Of a stretch of 15,753 nucleotides of DNA, positions 7,748-15,142 are shown piece after piece. The notes under the pieces were generated by a model that did no database searches, was not told where the DNA came from, and saw nothing but the letters and a program-made list of their open reading frames with translations. The stretch's first letter is position 1. Each line of letters opens with the position of its first letter. Both the position numbers and the translations under genes were made by a program. Source of the DNA: CBFIJI01 sp965662885 (GTDB lineage: Bacteria; Bacteroidota; Bacteroidia; Flavobacteriales; Flavobacteriaceae); contig CBFIJI010000046.1 in the NCBI GenBank assembly GCA_965662885.1, positions 1 to 15,753 on the forward strand, written 5' to 3'.

Positions 7748-8197
7748 TTAATCGAAAAGGGTGAAATCGGTTAAGGTGTAGCTTACTTCATCATCAGCCA
7801 TCCGTTCATTCATATCAAAGAAAATGGTCGTTGGAAAACCATAAGTCGTATTGTATTTTACCCCTCCAGCAAATGGATGACTATTACTTTTTTTGGTGAT
7901 TAACTCAAAATAATCATCGATGGTTTTAAAGGAATTTACTCCCTCTGGAATTAGGTTTCCATCAACGGAAAACACTTTCCCATTTCGAACCTCAATCACT
8001 TTAGGTTGCGTAGCCTCAAAAGAACAATAACATGTCATTTTTTGAGTAATGGTATAATTCTTAATTTGATTAGAAGCCCAAATTTTTTGATACTTATTTA
8101 AAGCTTTTTGATCCACTACAAATTTTCTTTGATCACTGAATGAACAAAGAAGTATCACAAAAAATAAAAGCGAATATTTTGATTTTTGAATCTTCAT
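7748..8197 (-). CDS. DUF6174 protein, paralog 2 (no clear lipobox)
   Basis: A 149-residue member of the same DUF6174 set: NYTITQKMTCYC with C56-x-C58, VIEVRNGKVFSVDGN, and YGFPTTIFFDMNE then an acidic stretch and YTLTDFTLFD at the C-terminus. The N-terminus (MKIQKSKYSLLFFVILLC) is a signal-like hydrophobic segment. The cysteine at 18 is preceded by Leu-Leu, not a small residue, so lipidation is doubtful; it may instead be cleaved after the Ser-Phe-Ser that follows, or remain anchored. Its start is only 17 bp after the stop of paralog 3, so the two are probably co-transcribed. No copy of the 16-bp element in the same orientation precedes it; only an inverted TTGGTATA (8203-8210) is seen. Confidence 0.87.
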   Translation of the reverse strand: MKIQKSKYSLLFFVILLCSFSDQRKFVVDQKALNKYQKIWASNQIKNYTITQKMTCYCSFEATQPKVIEVRNGKVFSVDGNLIPEGVNSFKTIDDYFELITKKSNSHPFAGGVKYNTTYGFPTTIFFDMNERMADDEVSYTLTDFTLFD

Positions 8198-8214
8198 TTT
8201 ACTTGGTATAAACG

Positions 8215-8646
8215 CTAATTTAAAATAATAAAATCAGTTAACGTAAAACCAATTTCCTCATCAGCAATCCTATCGTCCATGTCAAAATAAATGGAGTTGG
8301 GGAAACCATAGGTTGGATCATAGGAAATTTCAGAAATAACTGGATCTTCTGCAATACGGTCTTCGATGTAATTAAAAAAATCATTGATTGTTTTTACATT
8401 AAAATCATTTTCAGTTAGCGAGTTGCCATTAACAGATTCAATACTGCCATTACGAACAACTACGACTTTTGGAAGGGTTACTTCCTCCATACAATAACAG
8501 GATACTTGTTGTGTTATTTGATAGTCATCAATATTCGCCGTTAACCACTTATTTTTTTCTGTAAGGGATTCTGGAATCTCATCCTGAGTAGTACAGCTTA
8601 CAAATAGCAATAAGAGGAATATATAAGTGCTGAGTAATTTCATCAA
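8215..8646 (-). CDS. DUF6174 lipoprotein, paralog 3
   Basis: A 143-residue lipoprotein with lipobox FVSC (C18) followed by TTQDE, then the DUF6174 core: DYQITQQVSCYC (C50, C52), VVVVRNGSIESVNGN, an acidic middle, and YGFPNSIYFDMDD with FTLTDFIILN at the end. It is the first of the three paralogs in transcription order and lies 62 bp downstream of the cytochrome c biogenesis gene. A 16-bp element shared with paralog 1 sits 24 bp before the ATG, so it may begin its own transcription unit. The biochemical role is unknown. The conserved Cys-x-Cys, together with the neighbouring heme-attachment gene, makes a redox or metal-binding role conceivable but unproven. Confidence 0.88.
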   Translation of the reverse strand: MMKLLSTYIFLLLLFVSCTTQDEIPESLTEKNKWLTANIDDYQITQQVSCYCMEEVTLPKVVVVRNGSIESVNGNSLTENDFNVKTINDFFNYIEDRIAEDPVISEISYDPTYGFPNSIYFDMDDRIADEEIGFTLTDFIILN

Positions 8647-8670
8647 TAAATTATTTTGTTAGAGACAAAA

Positions 8671-8686
8671 CAAAAATTATACCAAA
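8671..8686 (-). promoter_or_regulatory. 16-bp element upstream of DUF6174 paralog 3
   Basis: Reads TTTGGTATAATTTTTG on the minus strand and differs at one base from the copy upstream of paralog 1. It also lies 24 bp before the start codon. The TATAAT and the TTTG ends resemble promoter core sequence in this phylum. The equal spacing argues for a retained functional site after gene duplication. Confidence 0.55.
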
Positions 8687-8708
8687 GAATAGAAGATTGA
8701 CTACTGCC

Positions 8709-11700
8709 TTATTTCCGATAAAGTTTTTTAGAAAAGAAATAGGAAGCTGTTCCTAAAATTCCAATAAAAACGACGGCATAATAAACAAAATTAGGTGTGA
8801 TTATTTTATCTCCACTAGCATAGGAATGCAATCCTACCAGATAAAAATTCACCCCAAAATAAGTCATCATGATACTTCCAAAGGCCACTACACTCATCAA
8901 GTTAAAAATCCATTTTCCTTGAAGACCGGGGATAATTCTCATATGGATGACAAAAGCATAAACCATAATACTAATCAAAGCCCACGTTTCTTTTGGATCC
9001 CAACCCCAATAACGTCCCCAACTTTCATTGGCCCACATTCCACCTAGAAAATTTCCTATGGTTAACATAATCAATCCAACGGTTATGGCAAGTTCATTGA
9101 TGATGGTCAATTCCTTAATATTGAGTTTTAACTTTTGCTTGTTGGATGAATTGGTAAAAAGCATCAATAACAACGCAACCACACCAATGATCATTCCCAA
9201 AGCGAAAGGACCATAACTCCCAACAATAACAGCAACATGTATCATCAACCAATAACTATCCAATACAGGCACTAAATTGGCAATGGAAGGGTCCATCCAA
9301 TTCCAATGAGCGATCATAAGAATCATTGCCGATACAAAAGCAGTAGCAGCAAGGGTTAAAGAAGAGCGTTTTCCAAAAATTAAACCAAAAAACTGAGTAG
9401 CCCAGGCCACATAAATCATGGACTCATAAGCATCACTCCAAGGAGCGTGACCCGAAATAAATGCACGAGCTATCAATCCACCCGTGTGGAGAAGGAATAA
9501 AAAGAAAATCAATGCCTTAAAAACACGGATACTGTTTTCGATAAGTTTGTTGTTATAAAATATTTGAAGAAGAAGGACAATAAAGAACAAGGTGCCCACA
9601 TATAGATACCAACTGAATAACTTTTTAAAAATATCATAGCGATTATAAAGTATTTCTGCCTTGATTTTGTCCTCAGAAGGCATTACTTCCCCGCCAAAAC
9701 GTTGCTGAAAACCAGCAACACTTTCTAAAAGGCTTTCCGCTTGTTTATAATCCCCATCCGATTGGGCAACTCGTAAGGATTGGAAATAAAGCGGTAAAAT
9801 ATTGTGAACATAGAGGGAGTCTTTCCCTTTAAATGCGGCAGTAGCTAACTCAGGATAGGAAACCCATTTATTGTTTGGATCATCAGGAATTGGAAACATT
9901 CGCATTACTTTCCCTTCCAAAGCAGCGTATAAAAGGTTTACCCGCTTATCAACTTCAATAAAATCTTTTTGGAACTGATTGGGAACTCCAGTACGGTAAG
10001 CTTGTTCTAATTGAGTGGCAATCTTATAATTCCCTTGTTGATCAAAAAAAGCAATCAATGGAGCATATTTGTCTTTGGGTCCTACACCCGTAATTTTTCG
10101 TATGCTGTCATTTCCACGCTTTAAATAAATGATAGGGACATTGTACCAAATAGCAGGATTATTCATAATGGAAAGCAATACCTGATCGGAATTGAGTTCT
10201 CCATAAGTGTCGTACTTACTCACCTTTCTCAACAGTTCAGAAGAAAAGGTATTGGCGGGTTTCATTCGTCCACCAGCATCTTGAATAACCAAGGCTCCAA
10301 ATTTTTCAGCATGACTAACAGAAATAGCATCAGCCTGAATAATGGAGTCAAAATCGATGGCTTGCGTTTGGGTATGCGAAGGGCTTTGAGCAAAAGTAAC
10401 TAGGCTTCCGAAAAGCATAAAAAGGGTTAAGGAAACTTTCTGCTTTTGAATTTTTTTAAGGGATTTTGACAAGTCCTTAAAACGAGTTTTTCCAAGGAAG
10501 AAAATACCTATCATACTTAAATACAGTAACATATAGCCCACATAAGTAATCCAAGTACCCCACCAATCATGATTCACAGATAGTATGGTTCCCTTTTCAT
10601 CGGGATTAAAAGAAGATTGAAAAAAACGAAAACCCTTGTAATCCAAAATATGATTCATATAAATATCATAATCGAAGGTTTCATCTCCTTTTACAGTGAC
10701 CTTACTTTTAAAAGAGGAATAGCTTTTTTCTGTCCCGGGATAACGTTCCGCTATAAAATCATTGAGTTGAATGGCAAACGGTAATTCTAAAGGTAGCGAT
10801 CCAAATTGAAGATAAAAGTCCAAGCCGCCAAGGCTAACTTTTTTAGGGTCATTACTCGTTCCTTTCCCACCTAAAAGCGTAATGGTTTCTTCCGCACCTT
10901 CTACCTCTACTCTTAATTGAAGCGCATCCTGACTTGCTTCTTGTTGTTGCTCTGCTTTTACTACGCCAAATTTTCCACGTAGAGCAGGCTCAGGAAATAC
11001 AAATTGAAAATTAGGAATGCTGTATAAAGATCGAAGCTCTAAGGGACTTTCAGTATTCGCAGCTAAATTCCCTTGAAACTGATCAGCCATCCGCATAAAA
11101 CCCCCTTCAAAAGGAGACTCAATAGTATATAGGCCTTTGTCTAAACGAATATTGATCGCACCATCTTGAGGTCTATTTAATGTGAACAGAATATTGTGAA
11201 TACTAGTAATATCCCCTTCTTTAAGATAATGGTCGTGACGGTTTCCGTCTCCAGATTCTACAATTTTTAAATAACGTTCTCCCGTTTCGTCTAAGATCAA
11301 GCCTTCGGTAGCATCTTCAAAAAAGTCCACATAAGCAATGGAAAAATTTTGACCATTAAAATCATTATTCCACTGAAAATTATTATTAACATGTTCGGAA
11401 AGCAAGAGGTTACTTTCTAACTTTTTTCGTCGAGGAGAACCGTCAATAGTACCATCGACATATACGGTCAAATATGTTTTTTCTGATAAAAATTGATTTT
11501 CTGTCACTCCTTCACGGATGGGCATCATCCCTTCATAACCAAAATAACGGGTTACAAAAGCACCTAGAAGAATCAGAATAAAGGATAAGTGAATGGTGAG
11601 TACGGCCCATTTTTCTTTTCGTAGCAATCGATATTTAAAAATATTGCCAATAAAATTGAGCATCAATAATGCCATGATAAGTTCGAACCACCAAGCGTTA

Positions 11701-11840
11701 TAAATCCAAATCTTTGCCGTATCAGTGCTATACCAACTCTCAATAAATGTTCCCAAACCCATGGCTGTAGGAAATAGAATAAAAAGAACCGCAGTTAGCC
11801 GATTAGAAAATAAAACTTTTAGAAGCATATCTTTCATCAT
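8709..11840 (-). CDS. ccsBA: Fused ResB-CcsA cytochrome c heme lyase (CcsBA)
   Basis: A 1043-residue fusion of the two System II cytochrome c maturation proteins, which carry heme across the inner membrane and attach it to CxxCH apocytochromes. The N-terminal ResB/CcsB-like half has three helices (about 13-32, 50-66, 79-97, with H84), a periplasmic domain (about 100-420) and a helix after HDWWGTW (H424). A hydrophobic segment at about 468-485 is followed by a second periplasmic domain to about 740. The C-terminal CcsA half has several helices, the tryptophan-rich WWD signature NESWGRYWGWDPKETW (D948) and candidate heme-ligand histidines H785 (HTGG), H868 (MIHVAV) and H1005 (GLHSYA). All expected key residues are present, so it looks functional. 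ATG ATG at 11840 follows an AAGGTGAT Shine-Dalgarno-like stretch. Confidence 0.95.
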   Translation of the reverse strand: MMKDMLLKVLFSNRLTAVLFILFPTAMGLGTFIESWYSTDTAKIWIYNAWWFELIMALLMLNFIGNIFKYRLLRKEKWAVLTIHLSFILILLGAFVTRYFGYEGMMPIREGVTENQFLSEKTYLTVYVDGTIDGSPRRKKLESNLLLSEHVNNNFQWNNDFNGQNFSIAYVDFFEDATEGLILDETGERYLKIVESGDGNRHDHYLKEGDITSIHNILFTLNRPQDGAINIRLDKGLYTIESPFEGGFMRMADQFQGNLAANTESPLELRSLYSIPNFQFVFPEPALRGKFGVVKAEQQQEASQDALQLRVEVEGAEETITLLGGKGTSNDPKKVSLGGLDFYLQFGSLPLELPFAIQLNDFIAERYPGTEKSYSSFKSKVTVKGDETFDYDIYMNHILDYKGFRFFQSSFNPDEKGTILSVNHDWWGTWITYVGYMLLYLSMIGIFFLGKTRFKDLSKSLKKIQKQKVSLTLFMLFGSLVTFAQSPSHTQTQAIDFDSIIQADAISVSHAEKFGALVIQDAGGRMKPANTFSSELLRKVSKYDTYGELNSDQVLLSIMNNPAIWYNVPIIYLKRGNDSIRKITGVGPKDKYAPLIAFFDQQGNYKIATQLEQAYRTGVPNQFQKDFIEVDKRVNLLYAALEGKVMRMFPIPDDPNNKWVSYPELATAAFKGKDSLYVHNILPLYFQSLRVAQSDGDYKQAESLLESVAGFQQRFGGEVMPSEDKIKAEILYNRYDIFKKLFSWYLYVGTLFFIVLLLQIFYNNKLIENSIRVFKALIFFLFLLHTGGLIARAFISGHAPWSDAYESMIYVAWATQFFGLIFGKRSSLTLAATAFVSAMILMIAHWNWMDPSIANLVPVLDSYWLMIHVAVIVGSYGPFALGMIIGVVALLLMLFTNSSNKQKLKLNIKELTIINELAITVGLIMLTIGNFLGGMWANESWGRYWGWDPKETWALISIMVYAFVIHMRIIPGLQGKWIFNLMSVVAFGSIMMTYFGVNFYLVGLHSYASGDKIITPNFVYYAVVFIGILGTASYFFSKKLYRK

Positions 11841-11860
11841 AAATCACCTTCAATTTTCGG

Positions 11861-11890
11861 CAAAGATAAGGCAACTCCATTAAACCCAAT
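11861..11890 (-). promoter_or_regulatory. Promoter for ccsBA
   Basis: On the minus strand TATCTTTG (11861-11868) is an exact match to the Bacteroidota -7 box TAnnTTTG. ATTG (11887-11890) lies 18 bases upstream as a one-mismatch -33 box. The expected transcription start leaves a leader of roughly 15 bases containing the SD-like AAGGTGAT. This suggests ccsBA can be transcribed separately from the small membrane gene that ends at 11900. Confidence 0.6.
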
Positions 11891-11899
11891 ACTACTTTT

Positions 11900-12184
11900 T
11901 TAAAAGATTAAATTTAGGATGAGTAATACAATTTCAATGAGAAGAGCAAGCGACAAAACAGTAAAAGTGGTTTCCTTTTTTAATTGCCCTAAAACAGCTG
12001 TTAAATAGGACATGGAAGCAAAAACACAGAGAACCAACTGCAAAAGATTTTGATTATTCATTCCTTTGATAGTAATGTAATAAGAAGCAAAAGCTCCTGT
12101 ACATGTCAAAATAATAATACAGATGGGAAACAATAATAGGAAGTAAGCGACATAAAACTGTTTTAGTTTGTTATAAAACATCAT
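11900..12184 (-). CDS. Small three-helix membrane protein, unrecognised
   Basis: Ninety-four residues with three hydrophobic segments at about 10-32, 47-66 and 73-93, a positively charged N-terminus (YNKLKQF) and a QLKKE loop between the second and third helices. I do not recognise the family. It lies 59 bp upstream of ccsBA on the same strand, but ccsBA has its own promoter-like sequence in that gap, so a joint role is only possible. A -7-like box precedes it. ATG ATG at the start leaves one codon of uncertainty. No catalytic motif is visible. Confidence 0.75.
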   Translation of the reverse strand: MMFYNKLKQFYVAYFLLLFPICIIILTCTGAFASYYITIKGMNNQNLLQLVLCVFASMSYLTAVLGQLKKETTFTVLSLALLIEIVLLILNLIF

Positions 12185-12204
12185 GGTGGTAGATTTAGGT
12201 TATA

Positions 12205-12212
12205 CAAATTTA
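12205..12212 (-). promoter_or_regulatory. -7 promoter box for the 94-residue membrane protein
   Basis: TAAATTTG on the minus strand matches TAnnTTTG exactly, 20 bases before the ATG at 12184. No good -33 TTTG is present at 17-23 bases upstream, so confidence is moderate. The 189-bp divergent gap 12185-12373 holds this box, the promoter of the gene at 12374, and no reading frame I can support. Confidence 0.45.
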
Positions 12213-12333
12213 CAAAAAAATGCTTGTTTTTACTTTTTGTAAGCGAGAAGAACATGTCCTTTTTTAAAATGAAAAGTCTAAACGAAGACCCTGATTGCGA
12301 ACTCAACCCTTTTTAAAGAAAAATGAAACTTGA

Positions 12334-12366
12334 TTTAAGGATATAGCGACTGGTTTAGTATTTTTG
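12334..12366 (+). promoter_or_regulatory. Promoter of the DUF2520-KdsC-Maf gene run
   Basis: TATTTTTG at 12359-12366 is an exact TAnnTTTG match. TTTA at 12334-12337 lies 21 bases upstream as a one-mismatch -33 box. Only seven bases separate the box from the ATG at 12374, so transcription should begin at or within a base or two of the start codon, giving a leaderless or near-leaderless mRNA. Confidence 0.5.
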
Positions 12367-12373
12367 CCCGTAG

Positions 12374-13120
12374 ATGGAAATTGTTCTTCTTGGTTCTGGA
12401 AATGTCGCCACACATTTAAAAAATATATTAATTCAAAAATCAGAGATTAATATTACCCAATGGTACAGTCGTTCTTTTGAGGGAACGGTTTCGGAAGACG
12501 GAATTCCCATAACCGCATCGCTTGCCGATATAAAAACAGCTGATTTATATTTATTGGCCGTTTCAGATGATGCCATCCCCGAACTATCTGCTCAACTTCC
12601 ACCGGCTGCGTTTGCCGTGCATACCGCTGGTAACGTTGCTCTTAATGCATTGGAAAACGCTGGAGCTAAAGGGGTTTTTTATCCCTTACAAACTTTTTCA
12701 AAAAAACGTACACCCAATTTTTCGACTATTCCTATCTGTTTGGAAGCCGACAGTAAAGAAGGCCTTCAACGACTACAATACTTGGGACAACTATTTGATG
12801 CCCCGCTGCATTTGGTGAACAGTTCTGAACGGATGCACCTACATCTAGCTGCGGTTTTTGCTAATAATTTTACGAACCACCTTTATGGGATTGCGGAAGC
12901 AATCTGTTTACAGAAAAATGTTTCTTTTGATTTACTCCAACCATTAATTCAAGAAACAGCTGCTAAAATCCTGACACTTTCACCAAATAAAGCACAAACA
13001 GGACCGGCAAAACGAAAGGACATCAATAGTATTAAAAAACACCTTGACCTATTGGAGAAAACAATAGACAAAGAGGTCTATACCCTGCTAACAAAATCTA
13101 TTCAAGAGCATGAACAATAA
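12374..13120 (+). CDS. Rossmann-like / DUF2520 domain protein
   Basis: A 248-residue protein with an N-terminal NAD(P)-binding-type Rossmann fold beginning at residue 2 (MEIVLLGSGNVA, glycine motif at 7-12), a central DLYLLAVSDDAI strand, YPLQTFSKKR, and a C-terminal all-helical DUF2520 half (ERMHLHLAAVFANNFTNHLY and LSPNKAQTGPAKRKD). The architecture resembles F420-dependent NADP oxidoreductase and pyrroline-5-carboxylate reductase-like proteins, but the reaction is unknown. No signal peptide, so cytoplasmic. Because the first beta-strand starts at the first residue, the start codon is well fixed. It overlaps the KdsC gene by 11 bp, which implies translational coupling, and it opens a five-gene same-strand run. 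Confidence 0.9.
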   Translation: MEIVLLGSGNVATHLKNILIQKSEINITQWYSRSFEGTVSEDGIPITASLADIKTADLYLLAVSDDAIPELSAQLPPAAFAVHTAGNVALNALENAGAKGVFYPLQTFSKKRTPNFSTIPICLEADSKEGLQRLQYLGQLFDAPLHLVNSSERMHLHLAAVFANNFTNHLYGIAEAICLQKNVSFDLLQPLIQETAAKILTLSPNKAQTGPAKRKDINSIKKHLDLLEKTIDKEVYTLLTKSIQEHEQ

Positions 13121-13640
13121 AAACTACAAAGAAATTCTTCCAAACATCAAAACCTTTATTTTCGATGTTGATGGAGTTTTAACTGATGGAAAAATTTTAC
13201 TTTCTGCCGATGGTGAGTTCCTCCGTGCAATGGACACCAAAGATGGTTATGCTATAAAATGTGCTCTCATGATGGGGTATAAAGTTGCCATCATTTCAGG
13301 AGGAACAAGCGAAGCCGTTCGTGACCGTTTTAAAGCGTTAGGACTTTATGATATTTATTTGGGGGCACATCACAAACTAGAACCCTATCAAGATCTTTTA
13401 GATAATTATGACTTAAATCCTGAAGAGATCCTCTATATAGGAGACGATGTTCCCGACATTCCAGTAATGGAAAAAGTTGGCTTAGGATGCTGTCCGCAAG
13501 ATGCTGTTTCGGATGTTAAAGCCATGGCAGATTATATTTCTCATAAAAAAGGAGGGCAAGGCTGTGTTCGTGAAATTATTGAACAAGTACTTCGTGTTCA
13601 AGGAAAATGGTCACTTCAGGTGGGGGCCAGTAAGGATTAG
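13110..13640 (+). CDS. kdsC: KdsC-type HAD phosphatase (Kdo-8-phosphate phosphatase family)
   Basis: A 176-residue HAD-superfamily phosphatase without a large cap domain, typical in length for KdsC. Motif I is FDVDGVLTDG (nucleophile D19, acid D21), motif II the Ser in IISGGTS, motif III K89 (HHKLEP) and motif IV GDDVPDIPVM (D112-D113, D116). It ends with GGQGCVREIIEQVLRVQGKW, the family's C-terminal stretch. It probably releases phosphate from 3-deoxy-D-manno-octulosonate 8-phosphate for lipopolysaccharide core assembly in the cytoplasm. Some Bacteroidota relatives act on the nonulosonate KDN-9-phosphate instead, so the exact substrate is open. No other Kdo genes lie in the window. It overlaps the DUF2520 gene by 11 bp and precedes maf by 4 bp. 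Confidence 0.92.
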   Translation: MNNKNYKEILPNIKTFIFDVDGVLTDGKILLSADGEFLRAMDTKDGYAIKCALMMGYKVAIISGGTSEAVRDRFKALGLYDIYLGAHHKLEPYQDLLDNYDLNPEEILYIGDDVPDIPVMEKVGLGCCPQDAVSDVKAMADYISHKKGGQGCVREIIEQVLRVQGKWSLQVGASKD

Positions 13641-13644
13641 TACG

Positions 13645-14226
13645 ATGAAATTAAACGGTTTTGAACTTATTTTAGCCTCAGGTTCTCCAAGGCGACAAGC
13701 TTTTTTTAAGGAAATTGGACTTCCTTTTCGAGTGGAAACCCATCAAGTGGATGAAGACTATCCTGAACACCTGCAGGGCGTTGCCATTGCTGAACACATT
13801 ACTGCATTAAAAGCAGCACCATTTCGAAAAAAAATACAGCCCAATCAATTAGTCATTACTGCGGACACCATTGTATGGCATGAAAATCAATGTCTTGGTA
13901 AACCCAAAGACAAAGAAGATGCGCACCAAATGTTGTCCTCACTTTCGGGAAAAGAACATCAAGTGATCACTGCTGTGGGGTTCTTATACGGACAAAATTG
14001 GCAATGTATTCATGCCGTTACTTCAGTGCGTTTTAAACAATTGAGTGCTGAAACCATTGAAAATTACGTCAATTCAAACGACCCTATGGACAAAGCAGGA
14101 GCTTATGGTATTCAAGACAGACTCGGAACAATAGGAATCGAATCCATAAAGGGAAGTTATACCAATGTTGTTGGACTTCCTGTAGCGCAAGTTGTAGATA
14201 AAATTAAAGAAATTGTTGAAGGTTAA
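13645..14226 (+). CDS. maf: Maf nucleoside-triphosphate pyrophosphatase (YhdE-like)
   Basis: A 193-residue Maf protein that hydrolyses non-canonical or excess nucleoside triphosphates to monophosphate and pyrophosphate, a cytoplasmic nucleotide-sanitising step. Visible motifs are the signature ASGSPRR at 11-17, TADTIV with the likely catalytic base D74, LGKPKD at 84-89, and the C-terminal DKAGAYGIQ and SYTNVVGLP segments. The DKAGAYGIQ form fits the YhdE (dTTP/UTP) subgroup. The start at 13645 is chosen because it leads straight into the first beta-strand (MKLNGFELILASGS); an open frame extends upstream but only overlaps kdsC. It lies 4 bp after kdsC in the same unit. The older name 'septum formation inhibitor' is historical. 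Confidence 0.93.
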   Translation: MKLNGFELILASGSPRRQAFFKEIGLPFRVETHQVDEDYPEHLQGVAIAEHITALKAAPFRKKIQPNQLVITADTIVWHENQCLGKPKDKEDAHQMLSSLSGKEHQVITAVGFLYGQNWQCIHAVTSVRFKQLSAETIENYVNSNDPMDKAGAYGIQDRLGTIGIESIKGSYTNVVGLPVAQVVDKIKEIVEG

Positions 14227-14261
14227 TTTTAAATCTCAACAAAAACAAATATCTTGGTAAC

Positions 14262-15137
14262 ATGAAAAAATTATTTTTTCTTGCTTGCCTCTTTTTATTA
14301 ACGCAATGTGGTGTGCCCCAACAAACGACCTTCGGAAAGCCGCTTAAATTATCAAAAGATTTTAAAACATATTGGTTTGATGGTACCGCTGAAATTAGTG
14401 CCTACCAATTAAAAAAATCACGCTACGGTGAACTCCGAGAGGGACAAGCTACTTTGATTTATGTCACCGAAGATTTTTTAGAAGACGCACAGGTAAAAGC
14501 CAATACCCGATCCCGTTCAAGCTACCCTGTTCTTAAACTAAATCGCAATACTGCTTTTTTAACTGGAATATATCCCTATAACATCATGAGTAGTTCTTTT
14601 ACCCGTCTCGGGTTTAGTGAACCCCTTGTTAAAATTAGCACATCCGTTCAAGAATGGTGCGGACAAGCTTATCTACAACTCAATCGTAGAGGAAATTTTG
14701 CTATAAAAAGTCATTCTTATTTTGAAGGAGAAGCCGACCAAGACATCACTACTGCTCCAGTTTTGACAGAAGATGAACTTTGGCATTTAATCCGAACACA
14801 GCCAGATCAATTGCCCTTGGACGAACAACTGATTTTACCCAGCATGGAGTATCTTCGACTCCACCATCAACCGCTAGTCCCTCAAAAAGCGGTTTGCAGC
14901 TTACAAAAAGGAGAGGAAGAAACTTCTTATACCATCAACTATCCAAAACTTGGAAGAACCCTCAGCATTAACTTTCGTAATGAAGCCCCTCACTTGGTGG
15001 AATCATGGGAAGAAAAAGAAGGGGGAAATCCAAAAAATCACAGTTCTGCACAACGAATAAAAACCTTAAAACTTCCCTATTGGAAATTAAATCAATTGGG
15101 TGATGAACACTTTAGAGATTCCCTAGGACTTAAATAA
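14262..15137 (+). CDS. Exported protein of unknown function, maf-linked
   Basis: A 291-residue protein with an N-terminal signal segment (MKKLFFLACLFLLTQC). C16 may be a lipidated cysteine, but Gln at -1 is not a standard lipobox residue, so lipoprotein status is likely rather than certain. The mature part is beta-rich with YWFDGTAEISAYQL near 37-50, an EWCGQAYLQLN motif around 131-141 (C133), and a C-terminal KLPYWKLNQLG. I recognise no catalytic motif and no named domain. Flavobacterial homologues next to maf are, as I recall, sometimes named 'septum formation inhibitor Maf' by contagion; nothing in this sequence resembles Maf. It lies 35 bp after maf and 5 bp before the PIG-L gene, so it is probably co-transcribed with both. 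Likely periplasmic or outer-membrane associated. Confidence 0.8.
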   Translation: MKKLFFLACLFLLTQCGVPQQTTFGKPLKLSKDFKTYWFDGTAEISAYQLKKSRYGELREGQATLIYVTEDFLEDAQVKANTRSRSSYPVLKLNRNTAFLTGIYPYNIMSSSFTRLGFSEPLVKISTSVQEWCGQAYLQLNRRGNFAIKSHSYFEGEADQDITTAPVLTEDELWHLIRTQPDQLPLDEQLILPSMEYLRLHHQPLVPQKAVCSLQKGEEETSYTINYPKLGRTLSINFRNEAPHLVESWEEKEGGNPKNHSSAQRIKTLKLPYWKLNQLGDEHFRDSLGLK

Positions 15138-15142
15138 AAAAC

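Noticed and set aside
8826..9216. Plus-strand open frames inside the ccsBA gene
   Set aside because: They lie antisense to the conserved CcsA half (WWD motif and heme-ligand histidines), have unlikely composition and no start signals.
12211..12241. Inverted repeat TACAAAAA...TTTTTGTA (arms 12211-12218 and 12234-12241, 15-base loop) as an operator or terminator
   Set aside because: The arms are almost only A/T in AT-rich intergenic DNA, no GC stem or T-run follows, and it is not at a gene end. Chance is the simplest explanation.
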